Assembly (NCBI RefSeq): GCF_000176915.2
Contig: NC_014844.1
Coordinates: forward strand, 2,108,001 to 2,172,000
Direction of reading: 5' to 3'
Length of the DNA stretch: 64,000 nucleotides
From: Pseudodesulfovibrio aespoeensis Aspo-2
GTDB taxonomy: Bacteria; Desulfobacterota; Desulfovibrionia; Desulfovibrionales; Desulfovibrionaceae
Position numbers and translations under genes: made by a program. This document shows positions 9,902 through 18,698 of the stretch, piece after piece (the first letter of the stretch is position 1; the number at the start of each line of letters is the position of its first letter). Below the pieces are notes generated by a model. The model was given only the letters and a program-made list of their open reading frames with translations, was not told the DNA's origin and made no database searches.

Positions 9902-10549
9902 TTACGCCTTGCGCTTTTCCGCCAGAGCCGTCTCGCCTGCGACCACCGTGTCGCCGACCTTGACAAGTGATACATAGCCATCAGGCATGTAAAGGTCAAC
10001 TCTTGAACCGAACTTGATCAAGCCAAACCGCTCTCCCCGCTTGAGCTTGTCCTGTGGCTCGGCCCAGCAGACGATGCGCCGCGCGATGAGCCCGGCGATC
10101 TGGACCACGGTGAAACGCTGGTTGCCCTTGCCGGTGATGACCATCACGTTGCGCTCGTTGTCCGTGCTCGCCTTGTCAAAGGAGGCGTTGAAGAACTTGC
10201 CGGGGATGTAACGGACCAGCTCGACCTTGCCGGAAACAGGCATGCGGTTCACATGGACGTTGAAGACGTTCATGAAGACGCAGATGACCTGGCGCAACTC
10301 GCCGCTGACCGGGTCCGACGCCTGGCCGACCTTGATCACCTTGCCGTCTGCGGGCGAGCACACGGCCTCGGCGTCCTCAGGCCCGACCCGCTCCGGGTCG
10401 CGGAAGAAATGGCCAATGAAGCAGGTGATCCCCAGACCGATGACGGCCATGGGCCAAAAGCCGATGACCGCGAATATCAGGGTCGCGAAGGCCGCGATGA
10501 GTATATAGGGAAGACCCTCAAGGGCAACGCCCACGGACGGTTTCAGCAT
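9902..10549 (-). CDS. psd: Phosphatidylserine decarboxylase proenzyme, short form
   Basis: Decarboxylates phosphatidylserine to phosphatidylethanolamine using a pyruvoyl group produced by self-cleavage. The 215-residue protein belongs to the short PSD-A group; the cleavage motif appears as KFGSRVDL near residues 183-190, with the serine becoming the pyruvoyl group. Two hydrophobic helices occupy the first 45 residues. It is the promoter-proximal gene of psd-pssA and is divergent from the gene at 10647. Confidence 0.95.
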   Translation of the reverse strand: MLKPSVGVALEGLPYILIAAFATLIFAVIGFWPMAVIGLGITCFIGHFFRDPERVGPEDAEAVCSPADGKVIKVGQASDPVSGELRQVICVFMNVFNVHVNRMPVSGKVELVRYIPGKFFNASFDKASTDNERNVMVITGKGNQRFTVVQIAGLIARRIVCWAEPQDKLKRGERFGLIKFGSRVDLYMPDGYVSLVKVGDTVVAGETALAEKRKA

Positions 10550-10646
10550 GTCGTCTCACTCCTTTGTCTTTCCCGGATATCTACCCGCCACAAGCACAAA
10601 CCGCAAGTTCGTTTTACAATTCGGGCCTCATGGCATATCATGGGCC

Positions 10647-11648
10647 ATGGACCCGGTCACCCACATATCCTCGGGCGTCATGGGCGCGCTGGCGGCCCGC
10701 AGGTGGCTGCCAGGGGCGCGATATCTCGTCCCCTTTGCCATGCTCTGCGCGTGGATTCCGGACGCAGACATCTTCTTTGGCGACGGTGACCCGGAATTCG
10801 ACCTGCTGCACCATCGGGGCATCACCACCTCTTTCTTCGGCGGGCTGGTCATGGCCCTGGCCCTGGCCGCGATCTACCGGCGCATTTCAAGGAACACCTC
10901 CTTTGCCGCAGCCGCTTTTTTCGCCTATGCCATGATCCTGACCCACATCTGGCTCGACCTGATCACCACCTACGGCACCCAGATCCTGGCCCCGTTCTCC
11001 ACCCACCGCTTCGCCCTGGACGGCGCGTTCATCATCGACCCGCTCTTCACCCTCATGGCCCTGGCCCTGATCGGTCTCGCCATTGTCATGAAAAAATCCA
11101 GGCACGCCATCGCCCTGGCGGGCATGGTCTGGTTCTTCGCCTATCCGCTGGCCAACATGGCCGCAGGCGCGTATCTTGAAGGGGTTTACGCCCGCCAACT
11201 GACCGCGAGCGGCGTTGACTTCGACGAGGTCCACGTCACGCCCGACGCCCTGTCGCCCCGGTACTGGAAGGTGGTCACCACCCTTGACCAGGACTACCTG
11301 CTGGACACCATGGACCTGCTGGGCGGAGCGGTTGAACCGCCCCGCCGCTACCGCCGGGCCGACACCGGCGAGCTTGAAACCCTGGGCGGGCAGGAGTCCA
11401 TGTTCGCCACCTACGCATGGTTCGCCAAATGGCCCTATGTCACCCGCGAAGCCTCGCCCGACCCCGCCGGGACCGCGGTCGCTTTTGGCGACCTGCGCTT
11501 TGCCAGCACCAATCCGGTCCTGGCCCGCCACTTTGGCGGCAGGCGGCAGCCCTTCGTGCTCACGGCCTTTGTCGACGAGGCGGGCAGGCTCAAGCGCTGG
11601 AGCTTTGCCAAGGGCGCAAGCTCCTTTGACGAATCCCTGGAGCATTGA
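10647..11648 (+). CDS. YdjM/DUF457-type membrane-bound hydrolase-like protein
   Basis: A 333-residue integral membrane protein of the DUF457 (LexA-regulated YdjM-like, putative metal-dependent hydrolase) family. Conserved polar residues lie at DPVTHISSG (residues 2-10), WIPDADIFF near residue 34-42 and HHRGITTS near residue 55. About four to five membrane segments occupy residues 1-185 and a soluble tail follows. The frame is open from ATG 10548, but that start overlaps psd on the other strand; ATG 10647 begins the conserved N-terminus. No Shine-Dalgarno is evident. Biochemical function is unproven. Confidence 0.8.
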   Translation: MDPVTHISSGVMGALAARRWLPGARYLVPFAMLCAWIPDADIFFGDGDPEFDLLHHRGITTSFFGGLVMALALAAIYRRISRNTSFAAAAFFAYAMILTHIWLDLITTYGTQILAPFSTHRFALDGAFIIDPLFTLMALALIGLAIVMKKSRHAIALAGMVWFFAYPLANMAAGAYLEGVYARQLTASGVDFDEVHVTPDALSPRYWKVVTTLDQDYLLDTMDLLGGAVEPPRRYRRADTGELETLGGQESMFATYAWFAKWPYVTREASPDPAGTAVAFGDLRFASTNPVLARHFGGRRQPFVLTAFVDEAGRLKRWSFAKGASSFDESLEH

Positions 11649-11660
11649 TCCGATCAAACG

Positions 11661-11690
11661 AAAAGCCCGGCACAAGGCCGGGCTTGAACG
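11661..11690. terminator. Bidirectional terminator
   Basis: A 9-bp GC-rich stem (11663-11671 with 11677-11685) lies between convergent genes. An A-run on its left gives a T-run on the minus strand, so it best serves the minus-strand gene while also ending the plus-strand one. Confidence 0.8.
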
Positions 11691-11707
11691 TCATCATCCC
11701 GAAACAT

Positions 11708-12754
11708 CTAGGTCAAATACCGATAGAACCCCGTGCCCAGCCGGTGCATGGGCAGCACCCGCCCCTCGATGATCAGCCCCTGGGGGATGAACTCGGCGTT
11801 CATATACTCCGGCGGGGCCTGGAAGGCGTTCTCCTTGGCAAAGATGAGGGAGATGCCCGCCTGTCCACTGTGGGCGATGAGCCCCTCGGGGAAAAAGGCG
11901 GCCCGGTCCGCATTGCCTGCCACTGCGCCGAAAAAAGCCTTGTACTTGTTGAAGAAGTTTGCCTCGCACAGGGACTGCTGCATCCCGGCCACCATCTCGT
12001 TGGCCACGTAGCTGATCATGCGGCCGCGCAGGATGTTGTAGGCCCCTTCGCGGGTGGGGTCGGCCAGCATGACGCTGCCCGCGCCCAGCGAGTGGACCAG
12101 ATCGTGGGTGCGCTCGCCCGAGACCGGGTCGGCCTGGAAGCCGAGGGTCTGCACGTCGGCAAAGCCGTTGCGCCGCGCCTGGATCTGCTGGGCCAACAGC
12201 ATGATGCCGGTCCCGGCCCCGATGTCTACTCCGAGGTAGGGTCCAAGATAGGGTCCGTCATGGGGGTGGGATGGGCGGGGCGCGTCGCGCTGGCCGATGA
12301 CCGCGCGCATGACGTGGGCCGCCCTGGGCGCGTCCGCCAGAGCCCGAAGCACCGGCGACCACTGCCTGAGCCGGTTCATGATCTCGATGTCGTCGCCCGG
12401 CTCGTTGAGGCTGTGATGCCGGGAGAACTGCCCATACAGCCCGGCTATCTCGCCGTACTCCACCCGCTCCCCGTGCGCCCCGTCATGGACGTAGGCAAAA
12501 AAATACTTCACCGCCACGTTGAGAAAACACTCGTCGGTCGCCACCTGATCCGGGTCGCACAGCCGCTCGATGTCCTGCGCCAGACTGTCAGGGGTGTAGA
12601 AATCCGGCGCAATGCCCGATCCCGCATAATCCAGGGCGGTCGTGAAATTCCTGGCCTGCATGCCTGCCGAGGCAAGCGGCGAGCCGTTCAGAAGGAACGC
12701 CGGGCGTTCCTCCCCGGCCCGGCGCGGCCCATGTGTCTGATGCGTCTTGTTCAT
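11708..12754 (-). CDS. Unknown protein with a methyltransferase-like GxGxG motif
   Basis: I do not recognise this 348-residue protein with confidence. Near residues 158-167 it has VDIGAGTGIML, the look of the SAM-binding loop of a class I methyltransferase, and the following pattern of strands and helices is compatible with that fold; substrate motifs are not recognisable. The frame stays open upstream through the tRNA genes to 13150, which cannot be coding; ATG 12754 is the last sensible start, though no clear Shine-Dalgarno precedes it. A 14-bp inverted repeat lies just upstream. It is a single-gene unit with its own terminator. Confidence 0.7.
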   Translation of the reverse strand: MNKTHQTHGPRRAGEERPAFLLNGSPLASAGMQARNFTTALDYAGSGIAPDFYTPDSLAQDIERLCDPDQVATDECFLNVAVKYFFAYVHDGAHGERVEYGEIAGLYGQFSRHHSLNEPGDDIEIMNRLRQWSPVLRALADAPRAAHVMRAVIGQRDAPRPSHPHDGPYLGPYLGVDIGAGTGIMLLAQQIQARRNGFADVQTLGFQADPVSGERTHDLVHSLGAGSVMLADPTREGAYNILRGRMISYVANEMVAGMQQSLCEANFFNKYKAFFGAVAGNADRAAFFPEGLIAHSGQAGISLIFAKENAFQAPPEYMNAEFIPQGLIIEGRVLPMHRLGTGFYRYLT

Positions 12755-12756
12755 AT

Positions 12757-12807
12757 GTGGTGTGCGACGGTGTTTCGGTTTGGGAAATGTTTGCCGTCGC
12801 ACGCCAC
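12757..12807 (-). promoter_or_regulatory. 14-bp inverted repeat in the leader of the 11708-12754 gene
   Basis: Arms 12757-12770 and 12794-12807 match at 13 of 14 positions across a 23-base spacer. The structure ends 3 bases before the start codon. It could be an operator or an RNA hairpin hiding the ribosome site; the gene lacks an obvious Shine-Dalgarno. Confidence 0.5.
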
Positions 12808-12981
12808 TTTGCAGAGACCATACCGCCACGCGCGATAATCGTGACAAAAAAACAACCTTTGTCAATATTGCCAAAAATACCCTGTCCGCACAATATGTTG
12901 GATAATGGAGAGAAAGGAAGGCCTGTCGCTTGGCCAGGGAGAAAAAAGCCGACCCTCGGATAAGGGCCGGCTGGCATGCTC

Positions 12982-13056
<75 letters not shown>

Positions 13057-13105
13057 GCGTGGTGTTCGGGAAAGGGGCCGACCCGTAGGTCGGCCCCGAA
13101 TAGCC

Positions 13106-13180
<75 letters not shown>

Positions 13181-13184
13181 GCTG

Positions 13185-13259
<75 letters not shown>

Positions 13260-13264
13260 TCTTC

Positions 13265-13339
<75 letters not shown>

Positions 13340-13356
13340 TCTCAAAAGCGAAACAC

Positions 13357-13385
13357 TGTTTACCCACGCCACCTTGAGGTGTCAA
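13357..13385 (-). promoter_or_regulatory. Sigma-70-type promoter of the tRNA operon
   Basis: On the minus strand TTGACA (13380-13385) and TAAACA (13357-13362) are separated by 17 bases, a strong match for a stable-RNA promoter. Transcription would start about 10 bases before tRNA-Gly copy 3. Confidence 0.7.
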
Positions 13386-13456
13386 GCCTATTTTGCATTT
13401 TGGCCGTAAAAGCAAAGAGTATGAACTCCTTGAATTTTTTCGACTAATGGAAAGGC

Positions 13457-13484
13457 TTTACTTTTGGGTCAGTTTTGGTATACC
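13457..13484 (+). promoter_or_regulatory. Candidate promoter of the DksA-like gene
   Basis: TTTACT (13457-13462) and TATACC (13479-13484) are spaced by 16 bases, about 75 bases before the ATG at 13558. The rest of the 218-base gap between the tRNA operon and this gene shows no other feature. Confidence 0.45.
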
Positions 13485-13557
13485 TACGCGCTTTAATTCG
13501 TTGATTTCCAATCGACGAAACCCCTCAACCGACCCGCTGCCAATCCAGGGGAGACGT

Positions 13558-13920
13558 ATGGACGCACAAGACCTTCAGTACTTCAAGGATGCCCTGAACG
13601 GAATGCTCGATGATATTCTCAGGAAGAGCGAAGAGACCATCGAGGACATGACCGAATCGGGCGAAGTCTACGCCGACCCGGCTGACCGCGCCACTGCGGA
13701 GTCCGACAGGGCCTTCACGTTGCGCCTGCGCGATCGCGAGCGCAAGCTGATCAAAAAGGTCCAGAAGGCCATCAACCGCATCGAGGACGGTAACTTTGGC
13801 GTCTGCGTAGAGTGCGGCGACGACATCTCCATCCCGCGCCTCAAGGCCAGGCCCATGACCACGCTCTGCATCAACTGCAAGAGCAAGCAGGAAGAAGACG
13901 AAGCTGTTCGCGGCGACTAG
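13558..13920 (+). CDS. dksA: DksA/TraR-family C4 zinc-finger transcription factor
   Basis: A 120-residue RNA-polymerase secondary-channel factor of the DksA family, expected to work with ppGpp in stringent control. A long N-terminal coiled-coil region (residues 3-75, with DPADRATAESDR near its tip) is followed by a C4 zinc finger, CVECG...CINC, near residues 82-105. The tip carries the acidic pattern typical of DksA. The frame is open from 13393, but ATG 13558 follows AGGGGAG with about 5-base spacing and starts at the usual family position. The NFACT gene follows after 36 bases. Several dksA-like paralogues can exist in one genome, so the symbol is tentative. Confidence 0.88.
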   Translation: MDAQDLQYFKDALNGMLDDILRKSEETIEDMTESGEVYADPADRATAESDRAFTLRLRDRERKLIKKVQKAINRIEDGNFGVCVECGDDISIPRLKARPMTTLCINCKSKQEEDEAVRGD

Positions 13921-13956
13921 CCGCCCGTTCGTCGCGCCGCCCGCCCCGCAAACGCC

Positions 13957-15477
13957 ATGGAAGCAAACTTCTTTCGCTTCCTCGCCGCCGAGCTGGGCCA
14001 CACGCTCCTTGGCCGCCGCATCGACAAGGTGTTTGGCCCTGTCCCCGGAGTGTGGACGCTGACGCTCCAGAGCGCGGGCGAACCGCTCCACCTGCTCTTC
14101 AGACCGGCCAGACTGGCCGGTCTCCTTTTCCTGTCCGTTGTCAAACCCCCCAATCCCAAGGACGCCCCGGCCATGGCCATGTGGTTTCGCAAACGGCTGC
14201 GCAACCGCAAGATCATCGGCTGGACCATGGACTGGCCTTCCCTGCGTCTGGCCCTGGAGCTGACCCCGCGCCAGGATCCGCCTTGCGGCGACCATCTCGT
14301 CCTTGATGTGCGAAACGGCATGAGCCTTGTCGATTCCTTAGAGCCCGGGTTCGGCGCACAGCCCGACTGGCCCGCCCTGGAAGACGTGCTTGAGGACCCG
14401 GACATCTGGCGCGAGTATCCGCACATCTCGCCGCCGCTGCGCAAGGCTCTGACCGGCCTGCCGCCTGACGAGGCGCACCGGCTCTACCTGAACGTGGCTG
14501 GCGGCACGGCGCAGACCTTTCATCTCCCGGCCCAATCCGACACGCCCCAGCCGCCCCAGGCGTGGCCGGGCGGACAGGACGACGACTCGTTCAGCACGGC
14601 TATTGGGGCGGCCAACGCCTTTGGCCAGCGCACCCTCTTCCCGCTCCTGGAGATGGAAGAGGAACGACCGGAGCAGACCCGGCTCAAGCGCGAACGAAAG
14701 AAGATCAAACGGAATCTGGCCCGGCTGGACGAGGAAGAGGCACGCCTGCGGGAACTGGCCAACGAGAAGATCATGGCCGAGGCGTTGCAGGCCGAGCTGT
14801 ACCGGTTCAAGGACGCAAAGTCTCTGGAAGCAATCACCGTGACCCACCCGGAACGCGGACCCATGACCGTGGCCCTCAACCCGCACCTCTCGCCCGTGGA
14901 GAACATGACCCTCCACTTCAAGCGGGCGGCCAAGGCCGAGCGCGGATTTCCCCATATCCACCGACGGCGCGCCGAACTGCTGGACCAGCTCGACCAGCTT
15001 GAGCGCGGCGTGATCCAGCCCCTGGCCCGGCCCGACGAATCCGACATCCCCCTGCCCCAGGGGCCTCCCCCCCTGCCCAAGCGGTATAGAGGACTGGCGG
15101 TCACGGTCTTCAAATCCAGCGACGGCTTCACCCTGGTGCGCGGCAAGAACAAACGAGCCAACCACGACATGCTCAGCCGCGCGGCCAGCCCCTTTGACTA
15201 CTGGTTCCATCTGGCGGACGCCCCCAGCTCCCACGTCATCCTCAAGCGCGACCACCCGGCCCAGGAAGTGCCGGAGCGCACCCTGATCGAGGCCGCCCGG
15301 CTCTGCGCCATCAAAAGCCACAGCAGGGACGATGGCAAGGCCGAGGTCATGTACGCCCTGGTCAAAGACGTGCGCAAGGTCAAGGGGTTCGCCCACGGCC
15401 AGGTGGTGGTGGACAAACGGCTGGGCACCCTGCGCGTGGACCTGGACCCGGACATCGAAACCTCCCTTTCCCGATAA
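13957..15477 (+). CDS. NFACT family protein (RqcH/Rqc2-like)
   Basis: A 506-residue protein with an NFACT-N-like N-terminal part, a coiled-coil middle (about residues 235-270 and 325-350, rich in Glu, Arg and Leu) and a C-terminal NFACT-R domain (about residues 380-500: VRGKNKRANHDML, DYWFHLADAPSSHVIL). RqcH in Bacillus marks stalled peptides on 50S subunits with alanine tails; the same role here is inferred. The fibronectin-binding name of some relatives should not be taken over. No strong Shine-Dalgarno precedes ATG 13957. It shares an operon with the DksA-like gene, fitting translation and stress control. Confidence 0.85.
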   Translation: MEANFFRFLAAELGHTLLGRRIDKVFGPVPGVWTLTLQSAGEPLHLLFRPARLAGLLFLSVVKPPNPKDAPAMAMWFRKRLRNRKIIGWTMDWPSLRLALELTPRQDPPCGDHLVLDVRNGMSLVDSLEPGFGAQPDWPALEDVLEDPDIWREYPHISPPLRKALTGLPPDEAHRLYLNVAGGTAQTFHLPAQSDTPQPPQAWPGGQDDDSFSTAIGAANAFGQRTLFPLLEMEEERPEQTRLKRERKKIKRNLARLDEEEARLRELANEKIMAEALQAELYRFKDAKSLEAITVTHPERGPMTVALNPHLSPVENMTLHFKRAAKAERGFPHIHRRRAELLDQLDQLERGVIQPLARPDESDIPLPQGPPPLPKRYRGLAVTVFKSSDGFTLVRGKNKRANHDMLSRAASPFDYWFHLADAPSSHVILKRDHPAQEVPERTLIEAARLCAIKSHSRDDGKAEVMYALVKDVRKVKGFAHGQVVVDKRLGTLRVDLDPDIETSLSR

Positions 15478-15480
15478 AAA

Positions 15481-15500
15481 AGGCGCGGTTTCCCGCGCCT
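15481..15500. terminator. Hairpin between convergent genes
   Basis: An 8-bp GC stem (15481-15488 with 15493-15500) has an A-run on its left, giving a T-run on the minus strand. It lies directly after the NFACT stop. Confidence 0.65.
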
Positions 15501-15526
15501 CAGAGTATTGACAAAGCCCACTCTGG

Positions 15527-15650
15527 CAGGCTGCTGAGAAAGGTTCGAGTGCTAGGCGCGAAAAAAAGGCAAGACCGACGCGTATATATAATACGCGAGG
15601 GTTTGCCTTTTTTGAAGCAACGACGCAATCGGGCCTTTGTCAGCAGCCTG
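15527..15650. repeat. 124-bp long imperfect palindrome (REP/MITE-like)
   Basis: The outer 11-base arms 15527-15537 and 15640-15650 are perfect inverted repeats. A nested A-run/GGCAA block pairs with a TTGCC/T-run block, and the centre is a 7-bp palindrome (15579-15585 with 15591-15597) placed at the middle of the element. The whole unit can fold into one long hairpin with T-tracts on both strands. It ends flush with the stop codon of the gene at 15651. Its regular design looks like an interspersed repeat rather than a simple terminator, though it may also end transcription. Confidence 0.75.
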
Positions 15651-16637
15651 CTAGACCATGCGGCTGAGCGGCGTGTGCTCCAGCATGTTCAGGGCCAGCT
15701 GCTTCTCCTCGTTCAACCGGCTGACCACGCTCTGGCGGACCCGCTTGGTGGACGAGCCAAACTGCCCCTTGCGGGTGTCGTACACGCCCTCGATGAGCTT
15801 CTCGCTGAACTCCCCCTCGCTGGCCGAGGTGACGAACCGGTCGATGACCTTGCCGAAAATCCTGGCCGCGCCGGTGGGACCGTGCTGCACCGCCGTGCTC
15901 CAGAGCACCTCGCGCAGGGCGGGCGGCGCATTGTCGAAATCAAGCCCGGTCTGGTCGAGGATCATGGTCCTGGCGGGCGCATAGGTCTGGTCGACGATGA
16001 ACTCGTGCTGCAAACGCCCGAACCTCTCCGGGTCCTCGGCGGCAATGGCCTTCCAGGCGGCGGGCATCCCCCCGTGTGTTGAGCCGGTGTCCGCCGATCC
16101 CGCGTTGCGCAGTCGCTCGCCCCAGGCCGGGGCGTGCTCGTCGAGATAGGAGAGAAATTTGTCCATGGTGCCGGGTTTCGAGGCGATCTGGTAGGTGCCG
16201 TAGGAGGTGCCGCCCACGCTGTCGTAGCCTATTGCGGCCACCCCGGCTTTGCCGGACTCGAAACGCGCCGAAAGCGCGCCCACATCAGCCATGTCCGCGC
16301 CGGTCGCATCTCCCGTGGCCGACAGGCCGGAGCGCGCCCCCGGCCTGCCCGCCCCGATCCGGGGCAGCCCGGCCTCGTCGCGCATGAGCCGGTTGATGGT
16401 GGCCAGGGCCTCGAACATCATGGCGTCGTTGACAATGGAAACATCCAGGCCGCCCCTGCCGCCCTCTTCATAGTCCCTGCCCCGTTCGCCGAACAGGCTC
16501 TGGGTCATGTGCATCTGCGTTTCAAAGGCCTTCTGCAACGTCGAGTCGCGGCGACCGGGCTTGCTGGTCCCGTCCGCCTGCCCGTCGCTTCGCAGGGATG
16601 CCATGGCATCAAAATTCGCACTGGTGCCAAAGGTCAT
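15651..16637 (-). CDS. Lysozyme-like peptidoglycan hydrolase candidate
   Basis: A 328-residue protein. The C-terminal two thirds contain SARFESGKAGVAAIGYD followed by GGTSYGTYQIAS (about residues 127-155), which resembles the catalytic-Glu and substrate-loop region of lysozyme-like muramidases found in phage and secretion-machine proteins. The N-terminal 110 residues are low in complexity and contain an amphipathic stretch (ETQMHMTQSLF, NDAMMFEALATINRLMRDE). There is no signal peptide. GGGAGA precedes ATG 16637, and a sigma-54-type promoter lies about 55 bases upstream. A role in flagellar rod or envelope remodelling is a guess from promoter type and domain; I cannot name the family firmly. 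Confidence 0.6.
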   Translation of the reverse strand: MTFGTSANFDAMASLRSDGQADGTSKPGRRDSTLQKAFETQMHMTQSLFGERGRDYEEGGRGGLDVSIVNDAMMFEALATINRLMRDEAGLPRIGAGRPGARSGLSATGDATGADMADVGALSARFESGKAGVAAIGYDSVGGTSYGTYQIASKPGTMDKFLSYLDEHAPAWGERLRNAGSADTGSTHGGMPAAWKAIAAEDPERFGRLQHEFIVDQTYAPARTMILDQTGLDFDNAPPALREVLWSTAVQHGPTGAARIFGKVIDRFVTSASEGEFSEKLIEGVYDTRKGQFGSSTKRVRQSVVSRLNEEKQLALNMLEHTPLSRMV

Positions 16638-16691
16638 GACGATTCTCCCAAGTCAAAAGTTTGGCATGAAACCATGCCTCCGACCTGGATA

Positions 16692-16708
16692 TAGCAAAGG
16701 GCGTGCCT
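16692..16708 (-). promoter_or_regulatory. Sigma-54-type promoter of the lysozyme-like gene
   Basis: On the minus strand the sequence reads GGCACG-CCCT-TTGCT, with GG (complement of 16706-16707) and GC (complement of 16694-16695) exactly 10 bases apart. It differs from consensus only by A in place of the leading T. The predicted start is near 16682, giving a leader of about 45 bases. Confidence 0.7.
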
Positions 16709-16745
16709 TTCGCGGCAACAATCTGTTTTGACGGAAGAAACGGAA

Positions 16746-17855
16746 TCAGTCGTGCCGACCGGCATCAAACCATCCGGCAGCGCGGGCATCGCGCTCCATG
16801 AACTCGATGAGCCGCCTGTGCCCGGCCGGAAAGGCGTACTCCGCCAGTTGCGCGGGCAGGACAAAGCCCCCTTCCGCGGCCTCGTTGAACACCGGGACCG
16901 GCTCGGCATCGCCCGTCAGGCGGCACCGATAACAGTGCATGGTCACCCGGTAGCGGGTGTAGGAATAGGCGACCACCGTGATCTTCTCCACCGGCTCTAC
17001 CACAAGCTCGACCTCCTCGCGAAACTCGCGGGCCAGGGCCTGCCTCGGCGTCTCCCCCGGCTCGACACAGCCGCCGGGGAACTCCCACAGACCGGGCCAG
17101 ACATCGCCGGGCCGCCGCTTCTGGATGAGCACCCGCCCGTGGCGCACCAGGACGCCGGTGGCCATCTCGATGCGGATGGCTTTGCGGGAGGGCGGAAGGA
17201 CGGGCCGTGAGTCCGCCACGCCGCGGGCATGGGCCAGACAGTGCGCCCGCACCGGGCACTCCCCGCACCGGGGGCGCTTGGCGCAGACCAGCGCGCCCAG
17301 CTCCATGAGGGCCTGGTTGAAATCGCCGGGCCTGTCTTCGGGGATAAGGGCGCGCACAGTCCGTTCCACGGTCTGCCGGACACCGGTTTCGGCCACTGGC
17401 GCGTCCAGGTCGAGCAGCCGGGCAAAGACGCGCAGGACATTGGCGTCCACCGCCGGTTCGCACAGGCCAAAGGCGATGCTGGCCACGGCCCCGGCAGTAT
17501 ACGCGCCCACGCCGGGCAGGGCGCGGATGGCAATGGGATCGGACGGAAACACACAGCCGTGCGCATGCGCCAAGACAGACGCACTCTTGAGGATGTTGCG
17601 GGCACGGGAATAATAGCCCAGCCCCTCCCAGAGCTTGAGGACATCCTCCTCGCGGGCCAGGGCCAGGGATTGCAGGTCGGGATAACGGGCCATCCACCGG
17701 TCAAAATATCCCACCACGCGGTCAAGCTGCGTCTGCTGGGCCATGATCTCGGATATCCAGACGCGGTAGGGGTTGGGCTCGCGCCGCCAGGGCAGGTCGC
17801 GACCGTTGGCGTCGTACCAGTCGAGCAGATGTGAGGTGAAAAGGTTCCCGTCCAT
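16746..17855 (-). CDS. mutY: A/G-specific adenine glycosylase
   Basis: Removes adenine mispaired with 8-oxoguanine. The 369-residue product has the HhH-GPD domain with the catalytic glutamate in EIMAQQTQ (about residue 37), the hairpin LPGVGAYTAGA near residue 112, and the catalytic aspartate in VDANVLRV near residue 139. The [4Fe-4S] ligands follow the C-x6-C-x2-C-x5-C pattern near residues 191-207. A C-terminal NUDIX-like 8-oxoG recognition domain starts near residue 230. It lies 12 bases after gpmA in the same direction. Confidence 0.95.
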   Translation of the reverse strand: MDGNLFTSHLLDWYDANGRDLPWRREPNPYRVWISEIMAQQTQLDRVVGYFDRWMARYPDLQSLALAREEDVLKLWEGLGYYSRARNILKSASVLAHAHGCVFPSDPIAIRALPGVGAYTAGAVASIAFGLCEPAVDANVLRVFARLLDLDAPVAETGVRQTVERTVRALIPEDRPGDFNQALMELGALVCAKRPRCGECPVRAHCLAHARGVADSRPVLPPSRKAIRIEMATGVLVRHGRVLIQKRRPGDVWPGLWEFPGGCVEPGETPRQALAREFREEVELVVEPVEKITVVAYSYTRYRVTMHCYRCRLTGDAEPVPVFNEAAEGGFVLPAQLAEYAFPAGHRRLIEFMERDARAAGWFDAGRHD

Positions 17856-17867
17856 GACGGGCCAGCA

Positions 17868-18614
17868 CTACCCGCCCTTGGCCTGATTGGCAACCGCCTC
17901 GGCAGCCCTGGCCGCAGCCTCCTGGTCGCCCAGGTAATACCGGTTCAGGGCTTTCAGGCTGTCGTCCAGCTCGTAGACCAGGGGCAGGCCGGTGGGGATG
18001 TTCAGCTGGGTGATGGCCTCCTCGTCCATGTCGTCGAGGTATTTGACCAGTCCTCGCAGGGAGTTGCCGTGGGCCACGATGAGCACGCGCTGGCCCGCAT
18101 GGATTTGCGGGGCCACGGTCTCGAACCAGTAGGGCATGGTCCTGTCGATGGTGGCCTTAAGGCTCTCGCAGCGCGGCACCTCCCCCGGCGAAAGGGCGGC
18201 ATAGCGGGGATCGTGGCCCGGATAGCGGGCATCGTCCGGTTCGAGCGGCGGCGGGGGCGTGTCAAAACTGCGTCGCCAGGCAAAGACCTGCTCGTCGCCG
18301 TAGCGGGCCGCGGTCTCTGCCTTGTTCAGCCCCTGGAGCGCGCCGTAGTGGCGTTCGTTGAGCCGCCATGTCTTGAAGACCGGCAGCCACATGAGGTCCA
18401 TCTCCTCCTGGATCAGCCACAGGGTGCGGATGGCCCGCTTGAGATAAGAAGTATGGGCGATGTCAAAGGCAAATCCGCCGTCGCGCAGGAGGGCCGCGCC
18501 GTCCACCGCCTCGCGGACGCCCTGGGCCGTCAGGTCCACGTCGGTCCAGCCGGTGAAACGGTTTTCGAGGTTCCACTCACTCTGCCCGTGCCGCACCAGT
18601 ACCAGCTTGTGCAT
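17868..18614 (-). CDS. gpmA: 2,3-bisphosphoglycerate-dependent phosphoglycerate mutase
   Basis: Interconverts 3- and 2-phosphoglycerate. The 248-residue cytosolic enzyme starts with [12 protein letters not shown], carrying the phosphorylated histidine (H9), and has [11 protein letters not shown] near residue 84-94 and the second catalytic histidine in [10 protein letters not shown] near residue 184. ATG 18614 has GGAGGGGGG 3-9 bases upstream; the frame is open further but without a ribosome site. It is followed closely by mutY. Confidence 0.95.
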   Translation of the reverse strand: MHKLVLVRHGQSEWNLENRFTGWTDVDLTAQGVREAVDGAALLRDGGFAFDIAHTSYLKRAIRTLWLIQEEMDLMWLPVFKTWRLNERHYGALQGLNKAETAARYGDEQVFAWRRSFDTPPPPLEPDDARYPGHDPRYAALSPGEVPRCESLKATIDRTMPYWFETVAPQIHAGQRVLIVAHGNSLRGLVKYLDDMDEEAITQLNIPTGLPLVYELDDSLKALNRYYLGDQEAAARAAEAVANQAKGG

Positions 18615-18698
18615 GTCCCCCCTCCGTGTGCTGTGACAATACCTGCCCTGCATTGTTATCCGCAAACCGCGACAAATGGAAGAAGAGGGGAAGAAGAA

